From: Bacteroidales bacterium
GTDB taxonomy: Bacteria; Bacteroidota; Bacteroidia; Bacteroidales; UBA932
NCBI GenBank assembly: GCA_017538685.1
Contig: JAFYIK010000110.1
Location: 1 to 12,427 of the forward strand
Length of the DNA stretch: 12,427 nucleotides
Direction of reading: 5' to 3'
Within the stretch, counting starts at the first letter, position 1, and each line of letters opens with the position of its first letter. The notes under the pieces are model-generated. The model made no database searches and had not been told where the DNA came from. It worked only from the letters and a program-made list of their open reading frames with translations. The position numbers were made by a program, and so were the translations under genes. Positions 7,583-12,427 of the stretch are shown here, one piece after another.

Positions 7583-9199
7583 TTATGCTTCTGCTTCTTC
7601 CTTGCGTATTTGTTCCTCTATTTCCTTCAACTCTGCCTTGGCGCTTTCGATCCTCTCCTGCATCTGGCGGATCAGAGGCTCCGAATTCTTGGAATTCGAG
7701 AAGAAACCGATATTGTTTTCGTAGGTGACGATGTCCTGCTGGAGGGCATTGTAACGACGGATAAGGTCTGCCTTGCGGGAGTGCTCCTTCTGAGGGAAAG
7801 CCTCTGCCATAGCGTCTTTATAGGCCTTGGTGATGGCGTCCTTCTCTTTGAAAGGCACGAAGCCTATCGCTTTGTAACGCTCCTCGAACTCGGCGCGGGC
7901 TTTCTCGCGGCTCTCGCCTTCCTTCGGCTTGTAGGCCTTGATCTCGGCGATGAGGGCCTTCTTCGCTTTCAGGTTCGCATAGAAGTCGTTCTCCGGCTTT
8001 CCATTCTTGTCGCGCTCTGCGAAGAATGCGTCGCAGGCGGCGCGGAAGCGCTTCCAGAGCTGCTCACCCTTCTTACGGGGCACTGCGGGAAGCTCCTTCC
8101 ACTGCTTCTGGAGCGAGATGAACTGGTCAGTCGTCTTCTTCCAGTCCGTGCTGTCCTTGATTGCTTCCGCCTGGGCGATGAGCTCCTCCCTCGCCGCAAT
8201 CGCGGCGTCGATTCCGCTCTTCGCGCTGGCGAAGAATTCCTTCTTGCGGTCGTAGAACTTGTTGCAGGCGGCACGGAAGCGTTCGTAGATCTTCTGGTTG
8301 TCCTTGCGGGTGGCAAAGCCTATCTTCTTCCACTCTGCCTGGATCTGCTCGATCTCCTTGGAGAGGGCGTTCCACTGGCCGGCGTCCTTGATGTCCTCCT
8401 TGTCCGCAATCTCCTCCACCTTCACGCAGAGGGCTTCCTTGGCCTCGAGATTGGCCGCGAAGGACTTCTTTATGTCTTCGAAATGGGCCTGATAGCGCTT
8501 GTTGATGATTGCAGTGGCGGCCTTGAAGCGCTCCCAGATGCTCTCGCGGAACTCCTTCGCCACCGGGCCGAGCTCCTTCCACTGCTCGTGCAGTTTCTGC
8601 AGCTCAGCGAACGCGCCTACCACATCCTCGCTCTCGGCGAGCCTTTCCGCGTCTTCGCAGAAGCGCTCCTTCGCCTCGAGGTTCTTCTTGAAGTCCAGGT
8701 CGCGCAGTTCGTGGTTGATCTGCACCATATCGTAGAACTTCTCCACGAGGAACTGGTATGTGTCGTTGATATCCCTGAAATCCGCCGCGGGCACGGGACC
8801 TATCGAGCGCCATTCGGCCTGAATCTCGCGCAGTGCCGGGAAGGCGGTCTGCACGTCGTTCAGATTCTCGACAAGCTCCTTGAGCTTCGCGAGGACCGCT
8901 TTTTTCTTTTCGAGATTTTCAGAGCGGAGGGCGTCCTGCTCACGGTTATAGACGGATTTTTCCTTCTTATAGTCCGAATAGACCATCTTGAAGGCTTCTT
9001 CCTGCGCCGAGAACTTCTCCTCAACGTTCTCCCCTGCGGCTTCCGCTTCGGCCTTCAGTTTTCCCAAAAGCCTGTAAAATGCGGACTTCACCGCTTCAAC
9101 TTCCTTTCCGCGCTCCATTCTGTCTTCACTGGCGCCGATCTGACGCAGCGCGACGATGAGTTCGTCCAGAGAAAGGTTCTCAAGTTCTGTACCTGTCAT
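7583..9199 (-). CDS. DUF349 repeat protein
   Basis: The 538-residue protein is almost entirely alpha-helical and charged. It contains five tandem DUF349 units of roughly 70-80 residues, recognisable by [11 protein letters not shown] (127-137), [13 protein letters not shown] (205-217), [15 protein letters not shown] (287-301), [14 protein letters not shown] (365-378) and the more divergent [15 protein letters not shown] (440-454). Between them are helices of the [16 protein letters not shown] type. The ends are predicted coiled coil (about 40-110 and 505-538, rich in Lys and Glu). No signal peptide or membrane helix is visible, so it is probably cytosolic. The molecular role of DUF349 proteins is not established to my knowledge, and I do not assign one. 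It is the first gene of the six-gene operon, with a Bacteroides-type promoter about 23 bp upstream, no Shine-Dalgarno sequence, and its stop codon touching the yidC ATG. Zero spacing with yidC hints at a shared role in protein biogenesis, which is inference only. Confidence 0.93.
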   Translation of the reverse strand: MTGTELENLSLDELIVALRQIGASEDRMERGKEVEAVKSAFYRLLGKLKAEAEAAGENVEEKFSAQEEAFKMVYSDYKKEKSVYNREQDALRSENLEKKKAVLAKLKELVENLNDVQTAFPALREIQAEWRSIGPVPAADFRDINDTYQFLVEKFYDMVQINHELRDLDFKKNLEAKERFCEDAERLAESEDVVGAFAELQKLHEQWKELGPVAKEFRESIWERFKAATAIINKRYQAHFEDIKKSFAANLEAKEALCVKVEEIADKEDIKDAGQWNALSKEIEQIQAEWKKIGFATRKDNQKIYERFRAACNKFYDRKKEFFASAKSGIDAAIAAREELIAQAEAIKDSTDWKKTTDQFISLQKQWKELPAVPRKKGEQLWKRFRAACDAFFAERDKNGKPENDFYANLKAKKALIAEIKAYKPKEGESREKARAEFEERYKAIGFVPFKEKDAITKAYKDAMAEAFPQKEHSRKADLIRRYNALQQDIVTYENNIGFFSNSKNSEPLIRQMQERIESAKAELKEIEEQIRKEEAEA

Positions 9200-9218
9200 A
9201 TCAATTGAGTTATAAAAC

Positions 9219-9248
9219 TTACAAATATAACAAAATTTGGTATTTTTG
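9219..9248 (+). promoter_or_regulatory. Promoter of trmD (Bacteroides type), overlapping the divergent promoter
   Basis: TATTTTTG at 9241-9248 matches TAnnTTTG completely. The weak -33 candidate CTTA (9218-9221) lies 19 bp upstream. Since this box normally ends a few bases before the transcription start, initiation is expected near 9252-9256, essentially on the trmD ATG at 9253. Its -33 region overlaps the -7 region of the opposite promoter, and the reverse also holds, so polymerase may not be able to occupy both at once. Confidence 0.55.
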
Positions 9249-9251
9249 CAG
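9222..9251 (-). promoter_or_regulatory. Promoter of the DUF349-yidC operon (Bacteroides type)
   Basis: Read on the - strand, TATATTTG at 9229-9222 matches the Bacteroidota -7 consensus TAnnTTTG completely. A partial -33 element, ACTG, ends 19 bp upstream at 9249. The transcription start would fall near 9217, giving a leader of roughly 18 nt before the ATG at 9199. The -33 match is weak, so the -7 box carries most of the evidence. It interlocks with the trmD promoter. Confidence 0.6.
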
Positions 9252-9252
9252 T

Positions 9253-9930
9253 ATGAGAATAGATATACTGTCTGTAGTGCCCGAATTGCTGGAAAGTCCG
9301 CTGGGACACAGCATAGTCGGCCGCGCGATCAAGAAGGGTCTGGTCGAGATCCACGTCCACAATCTCCGCAAGTACGGAATCGGTCCGCGAAAAAACGTGG
9401 ACGATTACTCCTATGGCGGGGACGCCGGGATGGTGATGATGGTCGAGCCGGTCTACCGTATGATCGAAGAGCTCAAGGCCGAGAGGGACTACGACGAAGT
9501 TATCTATATGTCGCCGGACGGGGAGATTCTCACCCAGGGCATAGCGAACTCGCTCTCGCTGATGGGCAATATAATCATTCTCTGCGGGCACTACAAAGGC
9601 ATAGACCACCGCATCCGCGAGCATCTCATCACCCGCGAGATTTCGGTGGGCAATTATGTGGTGAGCGGCGGAGAGATTCCCGCAGCGCTGCTCGCCGACG
9701 CCATAGTCCGCCTGATTCCGGGCGCGCTCACCGACGAGACCTCCGCCCTGTCCGATTCCTTCCAGGACGACCTGCTCTCCCCTCCCGTGTACACCCGCCC
9801 GGCCGATTTCAACGGCTGGAAGGTGCCGGATGTTCTTCTCAGCGGAAACCCGAAGCTAATTCAGGAGTGGCAAGAAGAACAGGCCTTAGCCCGCACACGC
9901 GAACTAAGGCCCGAACTCCTTGAGAAATAA
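9253..9930 (+). CDS. trmD: tRNA (guanine-37-N1)-methyltransferase TrmD
   Basis: TrmD methylates N1 of G37, next to the anticodon, in tRNAs reading CNN codons for Leu, Pro and Arg, using S-adenosylmethionine; this prevents +1 frameshifting. The 225-residue protein begins [11 protein letters not shown], which lines up with the family N-terminus, so ATG 9253 was chosen over the in-frame TTG at 9205, whose 16 extra residues are unlike any TrmD. SPOUT trefoil-knot motifs are present: [14 protein letters not shown] (54-67), [10 protein letters not shown] (86-95), [12 protein letters not shown] (110-121), [13 protein letters not shown] (131-143). Arg153 and Asp168 (in SDSF) correspond to the catalytic Arg154 and Asp169 of E. 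coli. It is shorter than the 255-residue E. coli enzyme, mainly at the C-terminus. It is transcribed alone here, divergent from the DUF349 operon and convergent with GH3, not in the rpsP-rimM-trmD-rplS operon known from proteobacteria and firmicutes. Confidence 0.98.
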   Translation: MRIDILSVVPELLESPLGHSIVGRAIKKGLVEIHVHNLRKYGIGPRKNVDDYSYGGDAGMVMMVEPVYRMIEELKAERDYDEVIYMSPDGEILTQGIANSLSLMGNIIILCGHYKGIDHRIREHLITREISVGNYVVSGGEIPAALLADAIVRLIPGALTDETSALSDSFQDDLLSPPVYTRPADFNGWKVPDVLLSGNPKLIQEWQEEQALARTRELRPELLEK

Positions 9931-9942
9931 TCTCTCTTATTT
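9882..9942 (-). terminator. Candidate hairpins at the trmD/GH3 convergent junction
   Basis: Only 6 bp (TCTCTC) separate the two stop codons, so each transcript must end inside or past the other gene. GGCCTTAG at 9882-9889 pairs perfectly with CTAAGGCC at 9904-9911, an 8-bp stem with a 14-nt loop inside the trmD 3' end. On the - strand it is followed by TGTTCTTCTT, a weak T tract, so it could end the GH3 transcript. A small AT-only stem, AAATAA 9925-9930 with TTATTT 9937-9942, includes both stop codons and is probably fortuitous. No strong intrinsic terminator is seen. Confidence 0.3.
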
Positions 9943-12276
9943 GACTGCTATTTCCTTGACAGGTGCGGCGGGCAGAAGAGCCTTGTGCACCGGCCAGGAC
10001 TTTGCCTGCATCTTGAAGGGGACCACCTTGCGGATATCAGCCGACGAAGCTCCGAAGTGGGCTTTGTAGTTGCCGGCAGCGGTTTCCCAGGATGAAGTCG
10101 CCTCATTGAATGAAGCAAGTCCGTAGGCATCCAGCTTGAGGATAAGCACTTCTGCCTGCCCGGGCTTCAGCTCGCGGGTCTTTGCGAAGGCCTTAAGCTC
10201 ATAGACGGGCTTAACCAGGCCTCCGTCCGGGGCGGAGATATAGAGCTGGACAGCTTCCTTTCCGGCCACCTTGCCCACATTGGTCACGGTGATTTGAGCG
10301 ACGAGGTTTCCGTCTCCTCCCACCTTGATGGAAGCATCAGTGTACTCGAACTGAGTGTAGCTGAGGCCATATCCGAACGGATAGGACACAGGCTTCTGAG
10401 CTGTGGCGAAATAGCGGTAGCCGACCCAGATGCCCTCGGCATAATCGGTATAGTCCACATCCTTCTGGGGAGCCCTCTTGTAACCGAGGATCGCGGCCCA
10501 ATCGCCCATTGAATTCCTTCCGTGGTAGTTGTGAGGGAAGTTGAACGACGAGGGAATGTCGAAATACGAAAGCGGGAAGGTCATAGGGAGCTTGCCGGAC
10601 GGGTTGGCCGCGCCGCTGAGCACGTCCGCCACCGCCAGACCACCTTCCTGACCGGGCGTCCAGGCGAGAAGCACCGCATCGGGAATATGCTTCCAGGAAG
10701 CGGTCTCGATGACTCCGCCTATGTTCAGGACCACCACGAGCTTCTTTCCTGCCGCGTGATACACGTCAGCCAGATTCTGGAGGAGCTGCCTCTCAAGGCC
10801 GGTAAGGGTCCAGTCGCCGTCCTCCGCTTTGCGGTCGTCACCCTCGCCCGCGTTGCGGGAAATGGTTAGGACTGCGATATCGGAGACTCTCTCCTTGCCC
10901 TCGATAAAGCTGCGGGAGATTTCCATCTCAGGAACGACGGGATCGCCGAGGAGTATGCCGGAACCGCCCGCATTGTTGCGGAGCTCGGTCTTCTTGAGGG
11001 TTATGTACTGGGTGTACCAGGTCTCGATGTCCTGGTTCACCTCGAAGCCGTTCTCACGAAGGCCTTCGGCGATGTTGCGGACATAAGCCTTGTTCACGTT
11101 GCCCGAGCCGGTGCCGCCCGCGATGAAATCGTAGGAACCGGTGCCATAGAGGGCGACCTTCGCAGGAGCGCTGACGGGCAGCACACCGTTGTTCTCGAGG
11201 AGGATGAGTCCTTCGGGAGTGGCTTTGCGGACGAGTTCTGCGTGGGCCTTGAGGTCCGGTTTGTTCGAATACTCATATCCTGCGAAGCGCGGGGTGCGGA
11301 CGATGTACTCCAGCATCCTGCGGACGTTGCGGTCCAGATCCTCCACAGCCAGCGTGCCGTTGTTGACGGCCTCCACTATGCGGGCTATTTCGTGCTCCAT
11401 ACCGGGCTCCATAAGGTCGTTGCCGGCGCGGACTGCGTCCACGGTGCCGTCTTTGCTGCCCCAGTCGGTCATCACGATTCCACGGAAGCCCCACTCGTCG
11501 CGGAGGATATCCTGCAGGAGGTCGTGGCTCTGCTGGGTGAACGTGCCGTTAATTGCATTGTAGGAGCTCATAATCGTCCAGGGATCGGACTCTTTGACGG
11601 CGATCTCGAAGCCCTTCAGGTAAAGTTCCCTGATGGCCCTCGGGTTGATGCGCGCATCATTCTGCATACGGTTGACTTCCTGGTCGTTGAAGGCGAAGTG
11701 CTTCACGCTCACGCCGACTCCGTTGCTCTGCACTCCCCTGACATAAGCGGCCGAGGTCTTTCCGCAGAGGAGCGGATCCTCGGAGAAGTACTCGAAATTG
11801 CGGCCGCACAGAGGGTTTCTGTGAAGGTTCTGGCCGGGGGCGAGAAGGACATCCACTCCGTATTCCTTGACTTCGTTACCCATCGCGGCGGTGAGCTGCT
11901 CCACCAGATCAGTGTTCCAGGTGCTGGCGAGAACGGTTCCGACCGGGAAACCCGTGCAGAAGAATGTGTCCTCAGTGCCAGCCCTTCTGGGCTCAATCCT
12001 CAGGCCGGCAGGGCCGTCGGCGAGGACGGTCTGGGGAATGCCCAGACGGGGAACGGCGCGGGTTGTGCCGGCGGCGCCGGGCACGAGGACCGCGTCGGAC
12101 GCTGTAAGCGAACCGGCGGTCATCGAGCCCCAGCCCGAGCCGACGCACAGGGCGGCCTTCTCTTCGAGAGTCAGGGCTGCAAGGACTTCGTCGATGTTGT
12201 CTTCGGTAAGTTTCGGCTGAGCAACGGCCGATAAGGCGCAAGATGTTGCCATAGCTAGAATCAAGATTTTCTTCAT
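9937..12276 (-). CDS. Secreted glycoside hydrolase family 3 (beta-glucosidase type)
   Basis: GH3 enzymes of this architecture release non-reducing beta-linked glucose or related sugars. The 779-residue protein has a cleavable signal peptide (MKKILILAMATSCALSAVAQ, cut likely after AVA), so it is periplasmic or exported. Numbering from this start, the (beta/alpha)8 domain covers about 30-340 with LADGPAGLRI, GRNFEYFSEDP, the substrate-binding KHFAFNDQE, and MTDWG carrying nucleophile Asp271. The alpha/beta sandwich domain (about 355-560) has GEGDDR with the likely acid/base Glu478, then GQEGG and GKLPMTFP. A C-terminal FN3-like domain (about 660-745) holds VTNVGKVAGKEAVQLY. The ATG at 12276 was chosen over one at 12303 because only it gives a signal peptide and because 12303 lies inside the -7 promoter box. 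It stands alone as a single gene, convergent with trmD. Substrate preference (glucose, xylose or another sugar) cannot be read from sequence. Confidence 0.95.
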   Translation of the reverse strand: MKKILILAMATSCALSAVAQPKLTEDNIDEVLAALTLEEKAALCVGSGWGSMTAGSLTASDAVLVPGAAGTTRAVPRLGIPQTVLADGPAGLRIEPRRAGTEDTFFCTGFPVGTVLASTWNTDLVEQLTAAMGNEVKEYGVDVLLAPGQNLHRNPLCGRNFEYFSEDPLLCGKTSAAYVRGVQSNGVGVSVKHFAFNDQEVNRMQNDARINPRAIRELYLKGFEIAVKESDPWTIMSSYNAINGTFTQQSHDLLQDILRDEWGFRGIVMTDWGSKDGTVDAVRAGNDLMEPGMEHEIARIVEAVNNGTLAVEDLDRNVRRMLEYIVRTPRFAGYEYSNKPDLKAHAELVRKATPEGLILLENNGVLPVSAPAKVALYGTGSYDFIAGGTGSGNVNKAYVRNIAEGLRENGFEVNQDIETWYTQYITLKKTELRNNAGGSGILLGDPVVPEMEISRSFIEGKERVSDIAVLTISRNAGEGDDRKAEDGDWTLTGLERQLLQNLADVYHAAGKKLVVVLNIGGVIETASWKHIPDAVLLAWTPGQEGGLAVADVLSGAANPSGKLPMTFPLSYFDIPSSFNFPHNYHGRNSMGDWAAILGYKRAPQKDVDYTDYAEGIWVGYRYFATAQKPVSYPFGYGLSYTQFEYTDASIKVGGDGNLVAQITVTNVGKVAGKEAVQLYISAPDGGLVKPVYELKAFAKTRELKPGQAEVLILKLDAYGLASFNEATSSWETAAGNYKAHFGASSADIRKVVPFKMQAKSWPVHKALLPAAPVKEIAVK

Positions 12277-12302
12277 ATAGTTATCAGTTGTGATTTCTTT
12301 CA

Positions 12303-12333
12303 TAAATGTAGGGTTAATCTTTGGATTCTCAAA
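12303..12333 (-). promoter_or_regulatory. Promoter of the GH3 gene (Bacteroides type)
   Basis: Read on the - strand, TTTG at 12333-12330 is followed after exactly 19 bp by TACATTTA at 12310-12303, matching TTTG-N19-TAnnTTTG at all but the final base. Transcription should start near 12297, giving a leader of about 20 nt to the ATG at 12276. No Shine-Dalgarno sequence precedes that ATG. Confidence 0.75.
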
Positions 12334-12427
12334 CCGAACGCCTCCATTTTGTACACACCGTTATAACATTTGAACGCAGCGTAAATCATCCCCCCAAACC
12401 GCACTTTTTAAAAAATTTTAATAATGA
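12334..12427. other. Non-coding upstream flank at the window edge
   Basis: These 94 bases upstream of the GH3 promoter hold no ORF I can support. They include a run of six C followed by AAACCGC and an AT-rich end (TTTTTAAAAAATTTTAATAAT). The AT tract may act as an upstream promoter element for GH3 or belong to the 3' region of a gene beyond the window. I see no clear operator palindrome. Confidence 0.4.

Noticed and set aside
7493..9208. Long + strand open frame (571 codons) opposite the DUF349 gene
   Set aside because: Its Leu/Glu-rich periodic translation mirrors the Glu/Lys-rich helical repeats on the other strand. It has no independent start signal or domain.
9205..9252. Upstream in-frame TTG start adding 16 residues to TrmD
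   Set aside because: The extension ([16 protein letters not shown]) crosses the promoter boxes and has no counterpart in TrmD, whose N-terminus aligns at ATG 9253.
12277..12303. Upstream ATG for the GH3 gene at 12303
   Set aside because: It lies inside the -7 promoter box, so it would not be transcribed. Starting there would bury the signal peptide behind a charged nine-residue extension.
12411..12427. AT-rich quasi-palindrome at the right edge as a possible terminator
   Set aside because: The TTTTTAAAAAATTTT stretch has no GC-rich stem and is not a perfect inverted repeat, and the flanking gene is outside the window.

Overview
The window looks like a chromosomal segment from a fairly GC-rich member of the Bacteroidota, most likely Bacteroidales. 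Four things point there. Genes start without recognisable Shine-Dalgarno sequences. The two intergenic start regions carry boxes matching the Bacteroides-type promoter (TTTG, about 19 bp, TAnnTTTG). The YidC has the long N-terminal periplasmic domain of Gram-negative bacteria. Secreted glycosidases are interleaved with housekeeping genes. Genus-level placement cannot be made from this sequence alone.

Layout: (1) 2-367, + strand, is the 3' end of a glyceraldehyde-3-phosphate dehydrogenase gene, closed by a strong intrinsic terminator at 387-415. (2) 421-586 is a gene-free stretch almost filled by a structured element with 25-nt imperfect terminal inverted repeats. (3) 587-9199, - strand, holds six tightly packed genes in transcription order: DUF349 repeat protein, yidC, NAGPA-domain lipoprotein, a short ApbE-like flavin transferase, a GH89 alpha-N-acetylglucosaminidase lipoprotein, and yggS (PLP homeostasis). 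Junctions run from a 4-bp overlap to a 10-bp gap, so one transcript is likely. (4) 9200-9252 is a short divergent promoter region. (5) 9253-9930, + strand, is trmD. (6) 9937-12276, - strand, is a secreted GH3 beta-glucosidase-type enzyme, convergent with trmD, with a well-formed promoter at 12303-12333.

The central operon joins envelope biogenesis (yidC, possibly DUF349) to two envelope lipoproteins whose nearest characterised relatives both handle alpha-linked GlcNAc: NAGPA cleaves GlcNAc-alpha-1-phosphodiesters and NAGLU/GH89 cleaves terminal alpha-GlcNAc. The ApbE-like protein sits between them with no flavinylation substrate in view. GH3, encoded separately, would act on beta-glucosides in the periplasm.

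I see no CRISPR array, insertion sequence, tRNA, rRNA or phage gene. Nothing here is a clearly new defence or mobile system. The observations most worth following are the NAGPA/ApbE/GH89 cluster, the inverted-repeat element behind yggS, and the interlocked divergent promoters that would leave trmD almost leaderless.
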